In this document: piece after piece, positions 17,225-25,517 of the stretch | Position numbering within the stretch: position 1 is the first letter of the stretch | Layout: every line of letters begins with the position of its first letter | Assembly: GCF_003586445.1 (NCBI RefSeq) | Contig: NZ_CP030028.1 | Span: 1,998,501-2,062,500, forward strand | Reading direction: 5' to 3' | DNA: 64,000 nucleotides | Source of the DNA: Bacillus sp. Y1 | Lineage (GTDB): Bacteria > Bacillota > Bacilli > Bacillales > Cytobacillaceae | Made by a program: the position numbers and the translations under genes | Notes under the pieces: generated by a model | What the model saw: the letters and a program-made list of their open reading frames with translations, nothing else | Told to the model about the DNA's origin: nothing | Databases searched by the model: none

Positions 17225-17752
17225 ATGGTAAATGTACTCTATGCGTCCGCCTGGATTTTTGCGATGTGGAAATGGGGCGATTGGGAAAATTGGCAAAAAT
17301 ACTACCCAACCATTCTTTTTTTTATCTTAGGAGATTTTCTCTATTTGTATTTATTGTCAGATCTCTATCCTATGTGGCGATACCATCCACCTGAAATCGA
17401 CAAACAAGCAGGACTCACGAATACACATATTTCATTTTCCATCATGATAATTAAATATCCTGCCACAGCACTCATCTATTTATCCAAATTCCCGGGCACA
17501 CGTAGCAAACAGATTTTTTACATATTAGGATGGACTTGTTTGTACATGATCAATGAAGGGATCGACTATAAAACAGGTCTCATTCAATACTCTAATGGTT
17601 GGAGTTTCAAGTGGTCTATTGCATTTAATATGATGATGTTTACTATATTATGGGTCCATCATCGTAGACCAATTTTAGCATGGGCTATTTCTATTTTATT
17701 CATCCTTTCATTGTGGCAAATCTTTGATGTACCCTCCAAGGTTTTCCGGTAA
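17225..17752 (+). CDS. CBO0543-type membrane protein
   Basis: A 175-residue protein with about five hydrophobic helices. The pattern WxxWQKYYPTILFFILGDFLYLYLLSDLYPMWRY and INEGIDYKTGLIQYSNGWSFKWS matches what I recall of the CBO0543 family common in Bacillaceae; function unknown. Start uncertain: ATG 17225 follows AGGAG by 10 bases, ATG 17198 is the alternative. Confidence 0.65.
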   Translation: MVNVLYASAWIFAMWKWGDWENWQKYYPTILFFILGDFLYLYLLSDLYPMWRYHPPEIDKQAGLTNTHISFSIMIIKYPATALIYLSKFPGTRSKQIFYILGWTCLYMINEGIDYKTGLIQYSNGWSFKWSIAFNMMMFTILWVHHRRPILAWAISILFILSLWQIFDVPSKVFR

Positions 17753-17851
17753 AAAATACTTACGATTTTCACAGGTTAGACATGAAAATTGTCGGGTTTT
17801 GTCCGATATAGAAACTGACACAGAAATTATTACATCTATGCGGAGAAAAAG

Positions 17852-19405
17852 ATGAATAAAAGAAAAATCACTTTACAATCAATCATATTATTATTAATAG
17901 CCTTTGCGATGCTTGGAACGTATCTTGGAGTGATGATTTCGAGTATCGTCGTTAGTAAAGAAAATAGAGAAAAAGGCTATTTAAGTGAAAATCAAGTGTA
18001 CGCAGAAAAGCTGGCAGACACAACAGACTTACTTTTTCGAAATATGTTGCAAACGCTTAAGGTGAGTGCCGATTCGATTTATCCACTTACTCAGAATAGT
18101 GATCAACTATATGCAGAGTTAAACCAAGTATTAACTTCAACAAACTTTTTTAATTCGGTTTTTTTAGTCGATAAAGAAGGAAAAATTGTCCGCTCTGCTC
18201 CACATTTTGATTTAGAAGGAGTAAAGATTGATACTTTTGGAGTAAATGAAGCCATTAACAAGAAAATGCCGCTGATTTCCCAGCCATATATAAGTAAGGT
18301 GACGAATAAACTAATAATCCTCATCTCTATACCAGTATTTGATGATAAGGGAGAGTACTTCGGTTTTCTTGGTGGAACGATTTATTTAAGTGAAGACAAT
18401 AGCATCAAAGATACTTTAAGTCTTCATCCGAAGCATGCAGTCGATTCATATGTGTACGTAGTGGATTTAGAAGGGAATATCATCTATCATCCAGAGAAAA
18501 ATCGAATGGGTGATAATGTTATAGAAAATGGTGCCGTCAAACGTGTGGTAGAGGGTAAAGATGGTAACATTGAAATAACAAACTCGAAAGGAATTAGAAT
18601 GCTGGCTGGTTATGCATATGTAAAAACGAGCGAATGGGGAATTGTGAGCCAGACTCCTAAAAATTCATATATTCAACCTTCTATCGAGTTAATAAAGCAG
18701 GTTGGAAAGGTTACTCTTCCGTTCGAAATCTTGGTTTTGGTCATTTCTATTTACCTATTGAGAAAATTTGTACATCCACTTCGAGAGTTAGCCCAGTATG
18801 CACATCAAGTGGCTGAAAAAACAACGATTAAAAGGCCAGAAATTTCTGAAGGTTATTTTGAAGTGAATGAGTTAAAACATACGATGTTTTTAATGGTAGA
18901 CCATTATCGAACACAAATTCAAATGTTTGAAAATGAAGCTACACTAGATCCGTTAACTGGTTTGTTAAATCGTCGAACTCTACAAAAGCGAATACATGAA
19001 TTTAAAGAGTATTCAATCATTCTATTCGATATTGATCATTTTAAAATGGTCAATGATACGTATGGACATTTAATGGGGGATGAAGTTTTAAAATTCTTAT
19101 CAGACCTTATTCGTAATCAAACAAGAGAATGTGACATTAGTTTCCGTTACGGTGGAGAAGAGTTTTTGATTCTCCTACCAAATACTACTATAGAAGAAGC
19201 GTACCAAATTGCTGAGCGAATAAGGATAACAACAGAAGAAACAATCAGTCCCATAGGTAAAGCAGTCACGATTTCAGTTGGTGTTGGAAATATGCCAAAC
19301 ACCGCCAGCCATCACAATGAGTTATTTAATTTGATTGACCAAGCCTTATACCTAGCAAAAGGGAATGGACGAAATCAAACAGTTAAGGCGGACGAAGCCA
19401 ATTAA
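17852..19405 (+). CDS. Diguanylate cyclase with extracellular dCache sensor
   Basis: A 517-residue protein: N-terminal helix (about 10-32), large extracytoplasmic region with two PAS-like folds (dCache, about 40-275), second helix (about 285-303), then a GGDEF domain (about 365-510). GGEEF is intact and RECD five residues upstream fits the RxxD inhibitory site, so it should make c-di-GMP in response to an external small ligand. CGGAGAAAAAG precedes the ATG. Second of three c-di-GMP genes in the window. Confidence 0.88.
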   Translation: MNKRKITLQSIILLLIAFAMLGTYLGVMISSIVVSKENREKGYLSENQVYAEKLADTTDLLFRNMLQTLKVSADSIYPLTQNSDQLYAELNQVLTSTNFFNSVFLVDKEGKIVRSAPHFDLEGVKIDTFGVNEAINKKMPLISQPYISKVTNKLIILISIPVFDDKGEYFGFLGGTIYLSEDNSIKDTLSLHPKHAVDSYVYVVDLEGNIIYHPEKNRMGDNVIENGAVKRVVEGKDGNIEITNSKGIRMLAGYAYVKTSEWGIVSQTPKNSYIQPSIELIKQVGKVTLPFEILVLVISIYLLRKFVHPLRELAQYAHQVAEKTTIKRPEISEGYFEVNELKHTMFLMVDHYRTQIQMFENEATLDPLTGLLNRRTLQKRIHEFKEYSIILFDIDHFKMVNDTYGHLMGDEVLKFLSDLIRNQTRECDISFRYGGEEFLILLPNTTIEEAYQIAERIRITTEETISPIGKAVTISVGVGNMPNTASHHNELFNLIDQALYLAKGNGRNQTVKADEAN

Positions 19406-19588
19406 GTGTCACAAGAAACGCTTGTCTCTTATAGGGGCAAGCTTTCCTTATGTAGGTTTGCTTCCAATCTTACTAGGGAAAAAGTAGAGGGATGAAAAGA
19501 CAATGATTTAAAAAGGAAAACTAGGGGATTTACAGAAACCCTTTTTTTCGTTAGACTGTGCAGAGTGAAAATGAAAGGAGGAATATGT

Positions 19589-20143
19589 ATGATTAAAGAT
19601 ATTATTCTCGTACTAGTTCTTCAGTTAATTTACGTTCCAACCTTTACACTGAGAACCATTTTCCTAGTAAAAGGGTTGAGAATGCAGGCAGCATTTTTAG
19701 GGTTACTTGAGGCACTAATATACATATTCGGACTATCGATCGTATTTAATGGGGAGCAAAATGTAGCTGTGATGATTGTGTATGCCATTGGATTTGGATT
19801 AGGTATCATCATTGGATCCATGATTGAAGAAGCATTAGCAATTGGATATACAACGATTCAAGTGATTTTAACCAATAAAAATATGAACCTCGTTGATCAG
19901 CTTCGTAAAGATGGATATGGCGTGACTGTTTACGAAGGTGAGGGAATCGAAGCGATTCGATATAAGTTAGAGGTATTAACGAAGAGAAACCAAGAAGAAG
20001 GTTTATACGACATGATTCAGCAATATGAACCGAATGCATTTATAATTGCCTATGAACCAAAAACTTTTAAAGGTGGTTTCTTGCTTAAGGCAATGAAGAA
20101 AAGGAAGAAAATGAAAAAACAGATAGAGCAAAACCAAGCCTAG
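19589..20143 (+). CDS. UPF0316/DUF2179 membrane protein (YebE-like)
   Basis: A 184-residue protein with three N-terminal hydrophobic helices (about 1-85) and a cytoplasmic DUF2179 domain containing GYGVTVYEGEGIEAIRYKLEVLTKR. Length and architecture equal UPF0316 proteins such as B. subtilis YebE. ATG at 19589 follows AAAGGAGG. DUF2179 is thought to bind small ligands; no function is established to my knowledge. Confidence 0.75.
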   Translation: MIKDIILVLVLQLIYVPTFTLRTIFLVKGLRMQAAFLGLLEALIYIFGLSIVFNGEQNVAVMIVYAIGFGLGIIIGSMIEEALAIGYTTIQVILTNKNMNLVDQLRKDGYGVTVYEGEGIEAIRYKLEVLTKRNQEEGLYDMIQQYEPNAFIIAYEPKTFKGGFLLKAMKKRKKMKKQIEQNQA

Positions 20144-20156
20144 GTACTAATAGTTT

Positions 20157-20192
20157 TATCCCTTGCATTTTTATATGTAAGGGTATTTTTTT
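20157..20192 (+). terminator. Rho-independent terminator
   Basis: ATCCCTTGCAT / ATGTAAGGGTAT stem (one G-U) followed by TTTTTTT. Confidence 0.75.
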
Positions 20193-20243
20193 ACAATTTC
20201 AAATTATACAATTACACTATAGATAAAAGGGGTGTTGGATACG

Positions 20244-20879
20244 ATGAAAAAATTTACTTATAAAGAAACGATTTGTATAGAGGATGAACTTCGATCGATG
20301 ATGGGGTTTCCAAGTGAACTGGTAAAAAACAAGACCATTTTTACTATTGATTACCATTGTAGAGATTTTATTTCAAAGTCGCCTTTTTTAGTATTATCCA
20401 CGTCTGACAAGGAAGGGTATTGTGATGTGTCACCGAGGGGAGATTTACCTGGATTTGTACACGTATTAAATGAAAATCAGTTAGTCATCCCTGAAAGACC
20501 TGGGAACAAGCGAATGGACTCTATGCGCAATATTTTATCTAACCCACGAGTGGGCTTGATCTTTTTCATCCCTGGTTTGGGTGAGACATTGCGAGTAAAC
20601 GGACAGGCTACCCTGATAAAAGATCCGGAAATACTGGAGAGTATGGCGGTAAAGGGAAAGGCGCCGTTAGTAGGTATAGCTGTTGAGGTGGAAGAGTGTT
20701 TTATTCATTGTGCAAAAGCATTTATTCGATCAGGTTTATGGGATCCGTCTTCATGGCAGGAGAAAGGATTATTGCCTTCCGTGGCTTCTATCATTTCTGA
20801 CCATGTGAATTTACCGAATACGACTGCTAAGACGGTAGAGGAAGGGCTGAAAGAAAGCTACAAGGAAAGACTTTATTAA
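20244..20879 (+). CDS. PPOX-type flavoprotein (pyridoxamine-phosphate-oxidase fold)
   Basis: A 211-residue FMN-binding split-barrel protein: FISKSPFLVLSTSDKEGYCDVSPRGD, then IPERPGNKRMDSMRNILSNPRVGLIFFIPG and TLRVNGQATL. These stretches match the MSMEG_1061-like branch of the superfamily; the reaction is not known, and it is not a true PdxH. ATG at 20244 is preceded by AAAGGGGTG; a GTG at 20232 is possible. No terminator is visible before the alarmone synthetase promoter. Confidence 0.75.
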   Translation: MKKFTYKETICIEDELRSMMGFPSELVKNKTIFTIDYHCRDFISKSPFLVLSTSDKEGYCDVSPRGDLPGFVHVLNENQLVIPERPGNKRMDSMRNILSNPRVGLIFFIPGLGETLRVNGQATLIKDPEILESMAVKGKAPLVGIAVEVEECFIHCAKAFIRSGLWDPSSWQEKGLLPSVASIISDHVNLPNTTAKTVEEGLKESYKERLY

Positions 20880-20913
20880 GACAGTGTGAGAAAATTCGTC
20901 CTTGTGTTTTAAA

Positions 20914-20942
20914 TTGACAATGTTTGTGAAGAGGTGTACATT
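20914..20942 (+). promoter_or_regulatory. Sigma-A-type promoter for the alarmone synthetase
   Basis: TTGACA (20914-20919), 17-base spacer, TACATT (20937-20942), placing transcription start about 40 bp before the ATG. I saw no clear stress-sigma (ECF) promoter. Confidence 0.6.
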
Positions 20943-20987
20943 TAACTCGGGTTAAATACTTCTTTCTTAAAGGGTGAAATAGAACCG

Positions 20988-21734
20988 ATGAGTTCCAATC
21001 AAGCACTAGACTTAAAGCTACTAAAAAAGTTTAAAAACGAATTAACAAGATTTATGATGCTATATCAATTTGGTATTGATGAGTTAAATACGAAAATCGA
21101 TATTTTAAAGCAGGAATTTCAATATATTCATGATTACAGCCCTATTGAACATGTGAAATCTAGAATCAAATCACCAGAAAGTATTCTTAAAAAGGTACAA
21201 AGAAAAAATCTAGATTTATCATTGCCAAGTATAAAGGAAAACATTAAAGATATTGCGGGAATTCGGATTACCTGCTCCTTTATTTCTGATATTTTTGAGA
21301 TAAGTAGAATGCTGGAGAACCAAAGCGATATTGAAGTAGTAGAAAAGAAGGATTATATTAATCATCCTAAACCAAATGGCTATCAAAGCTTGCATTTAAT
21401 CGTGAAAATTCCAGTTTTTATGTCGAATGGCATTGAAAATGTATATGTGGAAGTGCAAATCCGTACCATTGGGATGGATTTCTGGGCAAGTCTTGAACAT
21501 AAGATTTATTATAAATATGATAACGAAGTTCCCTCTTATTTATCAAAAGAACTGAAAAACGCTGCAGATACAGTAGCGATGTTAGACAAAAAAATGGAAG
21601 TTTTACATGAAGAAATACGTAAGCTGGATAACGATGATGACATAGAAAATGAGCTTAACCTTTTGAATGCTAGTGGAAAAAAATTAAATATTCCGATAGC
21701 ACTTTTAGAGAGCTTGTCTAAGGATAAAGAGTAG
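20988..21734 (+). CDS. Small alarmone synthetase (RelA/SpoT synthetase domain only)
   Basis: A 248-residue protein carrying only the (p)ppGpp synthetase domain: KNIKDIAGIRITCSFISDI, HPKPNGYQSLHLIV and VEVQIRTIGMDFWASLEHKIYYKY contain the ATP- and GTP-binding residues. There is no HD hydrolase, TGS or ACT domain, so it is a SAS of the RelP/RelQ (YwaC/YjbM) type; I cannot decide between the two. Product pppGpp/ppGpp lowers GTP and slows growth. Start ATG after AAAGGGTG. It shares a bidirectional terminator with the convergent guanylate-kinase-like gene. Confidence 0.88.
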   Translation: MSSNQALDLKLLKKFKNELTRFMMLYQFGIDELNTKIDILKQEFQYIHDYSPIEHVKSRIKSPESILKKVQRKNLDLSLPSIKENIKDIAGIRITCSFISDIFEISRMLENQSDIEVVEKKDYINHPKPNGYQSLHLIVKIPVFMSNGIENVYVEVQIRTIGMDFWASLEHKIYYKYDNEVPSYLSKELKNAADTVAMLDKKMEVLHEEIRKLDNDDDIENELNLLNASGKKLNIPIALLESLSKDKE

Positions 21735-21749
21735 CAGAAACATATGGAA

Positions 21750-21786
21750 AAAGGACGATTGAATACATTTCAATCGTCCTTTATTT
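21750..21786. terminator. Bidirectional rho-independent terminator
   Basis: Perfect 14-base stem AAAGGACGATTGAA / TTCAATCGTCCTTT, T-rich on the plus side and preceded by AAAAAG for the minus strand; lies between convergent stops at 21734 and 21791. Confidence 0.88.
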
Positions 21787-21790
21787 CATA

Positions 21791-22381
21791 TTAATAATCT
21801 GTCACAACGAAGTCTCTATCAAGGAAAGCTTCAATTACTTCACTGATGCGGAAAGAAGTTTGTGGTGAATCATAGTTTTCAAATGCATGCTCACAGTTAT
21901 TTTTATAAGCCATGGTTTCATCATAATGAGACATATGGCGGTTAATAACTTCCTCATTGTCCTGACGTTCCTTTTGACGGGAGATAACCGTATCACGATC
22001 TGCATAAATGAAGAAACGCATAACACGTTCACCATACATTTCCTTCAATTTTTCAGTACCTTCAGGATTGAGTGTCAAATAAATCAGATTATGTGATTCA
22101 AAGGCTTTAACAATATCTTCTTCACGTATTCCGTAATGGAAACCATCGATTTCTACGCTCTCAAGAAATTCTCCATTGTCCTCCATTTTCTTGAAGGTGG
22201 CTTCATCAATAAAATGATAATCTTCTCCATTTTGTTCGTAATGACGAGGTGAACGAGTGGTATAAGAAAGAACTGTTTCCATGTCAAAAGCAGTAGCAAC
22301 CATTTTAGCAATCGTTTTTCTTCCAGAACCATCAGGACCAGTGTAAATAAATAATTTTTCTTTATCTTTAATTTCGTACAT
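21791..22381 (-). CDS. Guanylate-kinase-like protein
   Basis: A 196-residue P-loop kinase of the guanylate kinase fold. P-loop GPDGSGRKT is followed by the GMP-binding segment SYTTRSPRHYEQNGEDYHFI and lid region RQKERQDNEEVINRH. AGGAGG precedes the ATG. The housekeeping gmk normally lies in another cluster (with rpoZ), so this is probably a paralogue; the conserved Ser/Arg/Tyr suggest GMP is the acceptor. Its position opposite a (p)ppGpp synthetase is notable because (p)ppGpp inhibits guanylate kinases in Bacillus. Confidence 0.8.
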   Translation of the reverse strand: MYEIKDKEKLFIYTGPDGSGRKTIAKMVATAFDMETVLSYTTRSPRHYEQNGEDYHFIDEATFKKMEDNGEFLESVEIDGFHYGIREEDIVKAFESHNLIYLTLNPEGTEKLKEMYGERVMRFFIYADRDTVISRQKERQDNEEVINRHMSHYDETMAYKNNCEHAFENYDSPQTSFRISEVIEAFLDRDFVVTDY

Positions 22382-22651
22382 AGATTACCTCCTGAAAAAT
22401 ATATTTAGAGTATTTCAAACAAACTAAGAAGTGAGAAAAAGTAAATAAATATCTATATCATCCTATTATAGCAGAAAAGGCCATATTAATCTGATAACAA
22501 ATATTTGAAGATTATATATTAGAAGACGAATCTAGGTGGCATTTGGTTTCATCCTATACATTAATATGTAAAATATTCTGATAACTTAATTTAAGAATGC
22601 CAAATTAGAGAGAAAAATGCAAGAGGTTCCCTCTTTTTTTGAATATTTTGA
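22382..22651. other. Long intergenic region between divergent genes
   Basis: Together with the promoter and Fur box listed separately this is a 350 bp gap. It is very AT-rich, with no ORF supported by a ribosome binding site. A small stem AAGAGG / CCTCTT with seven T follows at 22622-22640 and would terminate a plus-strand transcript, but no plus-strand gene precedes it. A short RNA between about 22450 and 22640 is possible but I see no clear promoter. Confidence 0.3.
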
Positions 22652-22680
22652 TTGTCATAATGTTAAAAAGGTCGTATAGT
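22652..22680 (+). promoter_or_regulatory. Sigma-A-type promoter of the ferredoxin-NADP reductase gene
   Basis: TTGTCA (22652-22657), 17-base spacer, TATAGT (22675-22680). The predicted start point falls at the edge of the Fur box. Confidence 0.6.
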
Positions 22681-22690
22681 TATAGTTAAT

Positions 22691-22709
22691 GAGAATGATA
22701 ATCAATAAC
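22691..22709 (+). promoter_or_regulatory. Fur box
   Basis: GAGAATGATAATCAATAAC matches the 19-base Fur consensus GATAATGATAATCATTATC at 16 of 19 positions and lies over the predicted transcription start, so iron-replete Fur should repress the gene at 22736. Confidence 0.75.
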
Positions 22710-22735
22710 AATTGGTTATATAGGAGTGTGTGACA

Positions 22736-23785
22736 ATGGAGAAAATGGATCTTTTTGATGTAACAATAATTGGAGGCGGGCCGGCAGGGCTGTACTCTAC
22801 TTTTTATAGTGGTTTAAGGGAAATGAAGACGAAGCTAATTGAATTTCAGCCCCAATTAGGTGGAAAGATTCATGTGTATCCAGAAAAAATGATTTGGGAT
22901 GTTGGGGGATTGACACCAGTTCCTGGAGCAAAACTCATCGAGCAAGTGGTTGAACAAGGACTTACCTTTAACCCTACCGTGGTTCTTAACGAAAAGGTTG
23001 TTTCTATCTCACGGACCGAAGACGGGGTTTTTGTTCTTGAAGGTTCTTCAGGAGATTTTCATTATTCGAAAACGGTGATTGTTGCCGTCGGCAGTGGAAT
23101 ACTGAAACCGCAAAAGCTGAACATAGAAGGAGCCGAACGGTTTGAGGTATCGAATTTAAACTATACCGTGAAATCATTAAAGCAATTTAAGGATAAAACC
23201 GTAATCATTTCAGGTGGTGGAAATTCTGCTCTCGATTGGGCAAATGAGCTAGAGCCTGTTGCGAAGAAAGTCTACATTACGTACCGAAAAGACAAAATGT
23301 CAGGTCATGAAGCACAAGTGTCCCAATTACAAAATAGTTCAGTGACTTGTTTAAGTAACACGTCCATAACGAAATTAATAGCGACTAACAATCAGGAAAT
23401 AATTGAAAAGGTAGAGATTACTAATAACTTGACTGGAGAAGTCACTCTGTTATCTGTTGATGAGGTAGTGATTAATCACGGTTATGAACAGGATACGGGC
23501 CTACTGAAAAACAGCCATTTACATATTAATATGCTCGAGGATTTTTATATTGAGGGGAACTCTTGTAGTGAAACCTCGGTTCCTGGTTTATTTGCGGCCG
23601 GTGATATTCTTAAGTTCGATGGGAAACTGAACTTAATCGCGGGAGCCTTCCAAGATGCAGCCAACGCTGTGAATAAAGCAAAGAAGTATATCGAACCAGA
23701 TGCTCATCAAGCAGCAATGGTTTCTTCACACAATGATGTGTTCAAGCAGCGCAATCGGGAGCTTGTGAAACAATTGGTTAGATAG
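22736..23785 (+). CDS. Ferredoxin--NADP+ reductase (YcgT/YumC type)
   Basis: A 349-residue thioredoxin-reductase-like flavoprotein without the redox CxxC. FAD-binding GGGPAGLYS at the N-terminus, NADPH-binding ISGGGNSALDWANEL in the middle, and the C-terminal GDILKFDGKLNLIAGAFQDAANAVNKAK of the ferredoxin-NADP reductase 2 family. ATG at 22736 with TAGGAG 9 bases upstream; a GTG at 22730 is too close to it. The Fur box fits a role supplying reduced ferredoxin or flavodoxin under iron limitation, as I recall for B. subtilis ycgT. Confidence 0.85.
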   Translation: MEKMDLFDVTIIGGGPAGLYSTFYSGLREMKTKLIEFQPQLGGKIHVYPEKMIWDVGGLTPVPGAKLIEQVVEQGLTFNPTVVLNEKVVSISRTEDGVFVLEGSSGDFHYSKTVIVAVGSGILKPQKLNIEGAERFEVSNLNYTVKSLKQFKDKTVIISGGGNSALDWANELEPVAKKVYITYRKDKMSGHEAQVSQLQNSSVTCLSNTSITKLIATNNQEIIEKVEITNNLTGEVTLLSVDEVVINHGYEQDTGLLKNSHLHINMLEDFYIEGNSCSETSVPGLFAAGDILKFDGKLNLIAGAFQDAANAVNKAKKYIEPDAHQAAMVSSHNDVFKQRNRELVKQLVR

Positions 23786-23809
23786 TTTAGAAATATTATT
23801 ATGTGCTAG

Positions 23810-23840
23810 AAGGTTAACGAAATGGTTAACCTTTTTTTTA
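23810..23840 (+). terminator. Rho-independent terminator
   Basis: AAGGTTAAC / GTTAACCTT perfect stem with 6-base loop and a run of T. Confidence 0.88.
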
Positions 23841-23918
23841 TATACTTTTTATATGGAAAAGCAATATCTCAAGGTTTAGACATATGTATTTATAAACCTT
23901 TTGAACGGAGGTGTTTTT

Positions 23919-25367
23919 TTGCCGGCAATAAATGGTCAAGAATTTATGAAAAGAATTCATCAACTTCAACCTGAGATATGGCTTGAAGGGAAGAAAATAA
24001 CAGATATATGTAATCATGAAGCGTTTAAGGGCATTTTAACAAGTAAAGCAGAACTGTTTGACTTACAGATGAACAAAGATCACAAGGATTTGATGACTTA
24101 CGTTTCTCCAGTAAGTGGAGAACGGGTAGGAACGTCATTTATGCAGCCAAAAACAAAAGAGGATTTAGAAAAGAGGAGGCTTTCTACCCAAGCATGGGCG
24201 AAGTTGTCAGGAGGAATGATGGGAAGATCTCCAGATTATATGAATTCCTGCCTGATGGCTCTTGGAACAGCCTGGGATCATTTTCAAGATTCGCGTTTAA
24301 TTGGAAAACATATATTACAAATGTATGAGCGTGCTAGAGAAAATGATTTAACGCTTGCTCATACATTTGTGAACCCACAAGTGAATCGATCCATGCTTTA
24401 TTTTGAAGATGAAGAACATCCGATTTCCGCAAAAGTAGTAAAGGAAACGAGCGATGGAATTATTATTAAGGGTGCTAGATTGTTAGCTACTCAAGGTGGA
24501 ATTACAGATGAATTGCTCGTCTTACCAATCGGGGGAAAGTATATCGGAGAATCATTTATTTACGCATTTAGTATCCCAAGCAACACCCCGAATTTACGAT
24601 TTATTTGTAGAGAATCTTTTCGTTACCGCTCTTCCGCATTTGATCATCCGCTAGGTGCTAGATTTGAAGAAATGGACACCATAGTTGTGTTTGATGATGT
24701 TTTGGTCCCATGGGAACGGGTATTTTTATACAACGATTACGCCATTTCTATGCAACTAGCAAGTGAAACAAGTTATTTTACTTTTTTACTTCATCAAGCA
24801 ACTGCACGTCAGGTGGTGAAAACAGAGTTTCTTTTGGGGCTCGCGCAGTTGATTGTGGATTCGATTGATATAGGAAGCTATACCCATGTTCAAGGAAAAG
24901 TTAGCGAGATCATTTCCGCACTAGAGACATTAAAAGCTTTATTACAAAGTTCGGAGATGAATGCCAAGCTTGATAAGAGAGGGAGGATGGTTCCTGATGT
25001 TAATCCATTATCGGCTGCTATAACCACCTTTCCTCGTTTGTATCCTAGATTCATTGAAATTTTAGAAACGTTAGGAGCAAGTGGTTTAATATCGATTCCA
25101 ACTGAAAAAGACTTTGAGTCACCCATACGCGGAGATTTGGATCATTATCTACAAGGTGCGTCATGTGATGCTAAAGAACGAACCCAATTGTTTCGTTTAG
25201 CATGGGATGTCTGTTTAAGTGCTTTTGGGGGAAGACAAAAACAATACGAAAGATTCTTTTTTGGAGATCCGGTTCGATTAGAATCTGGGCTATATAATAG
25301 CTACTCTAAGGAATCTGCTGTGAATCTAGCAAAATCCTTACTAAATAGTAATCTGAAAAAGGAATAA
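23919..25367 (+). CDS. hpaB: 4-hydroxyphenylacetate 3-monooxygenase oxygenase subunit (HpaB family)
   Basis: A 482-residue acyl-CoA-dehydrogenase-fold, FADH2-dependent aromatic hydroxylase, full length for the family. Characteristic stretches are HTFVNPQVNRS, GARLLATQGGITDELLVLP, FDDVLVPWERVFLY and SHFGGRQ-like SAFGGRQKQYERFFFGDP. Start is TTG at 23919 with CGGAGGTG 6 bases upstream; the TTG at 23901 precedes that site. It would hydroxylate 4-hydroxyphenylacetate or a related phenol and needs a separate flavin reductase, which is not adjacent. Single-gene unit. Confidence 0.85.
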   Translation: MPAINGQEFMKRIHQLQPEIWLEGKKITDICNHEAFKGILTSKAELFDLQMNKDHKDLMTYVSPVSGERVGTSFMQPKTKEDLEKRRLSTQAWAKLSGGMMGRSPDYMNSCLMALGTAWDHFQDSRLIGKHILQMYERARENDLTLAHTFVNPQVNRSMLYFEDEEHPISAKVVKETSDGIIIKGARLLATQGGITDELLVLPIGGKYIGESFIYAFSIPSNTPNLRFICRESFRYRSSAFDHPLGARFEEMDTIVVFDDVLVPWERVFLYNDYAISMQLASETSYFTFLLHQATARQVVKTEFLLGLAQLIVDSIDIGSYTHVQGKVSEIISALETLKALLQSSEMNAKLDKRGRMVPDVNPLSAAITTFPRLYPRFIEILETLGASGLISIPTEKDFESPIRGDLDHYLQGASCDAKERTQLFRLAWDVCLSAFGGRQKQYERFFFGDPVRLESGLYNSYSKESAVNLAKSLLNSNLKKE

Positions 25368-25375
25368 CAGTAACA

Positions 25376-25406
25376 AGCATCTGCTTTTATAGGTAGATGC
25401 TATTTT
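25376..25406 (+). terminator. Rho-independent terminator
   Basis: AGCATCT / AGATGCT stem, 12-base loop, then ATTTTG. Confidence 0.65.
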
Positions 25407-25431
25407 GTAAGTAAAAAACATCAGTGTTTTA

Positions 25432-25443
25432 GTAAAAGTTTAC
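25432..25443 (+). promoter_or_regulatory. Candidate operator upstream of the sucrase promoter
   Basis: Palindrome GTAAAAGTTTAC directly abuts the -35 box. The shape resembles sugar-repressor or cre-like sites but lacks the central CG, so the binding protein is unknown. Confidence 0.3.
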
Positions 25444-25444
25444 G

Positions 25445-25474
25445 TTGACATAAAATCTTTAGGATGGATACAAT
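25445..25474 (+). promoter_or_regulatory. Sigma-A-type promoter of sacA
   Basis: TTGACA (25445-25450), 18-base spacer, TACAAT (25469-25474). It places the transcript start near 25481, downstream of the ATG/TTG starts at 25464-25473, which supports the GTG at 25518. Confidence 0.65.
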
Positions 25475-25517
25475 GAAGTCTAAGAATGCTAAAGCGTTTT
25501 CTTATGGAGGTAAGTTT

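Noticed and set aside
21887..22096. Plus-strand ORF inside the guanylate-kinase-like gene
   Set aside because: Shadow of a well-supported minus-strand gene, without ribosome binding site.
22622..22640. Terminator of a small RNA in the gap before the Fur-boxed gene
   Set aside because: A small stem and T-run exist, but no promoter or conserved RNA could be recognised upstream; mentioned only in the region note.
25464..25517. Earlier start of the sucrase gene
   Set aside because: It overlaps the -10 box TACAAT, so these codons would not be in the transcript.
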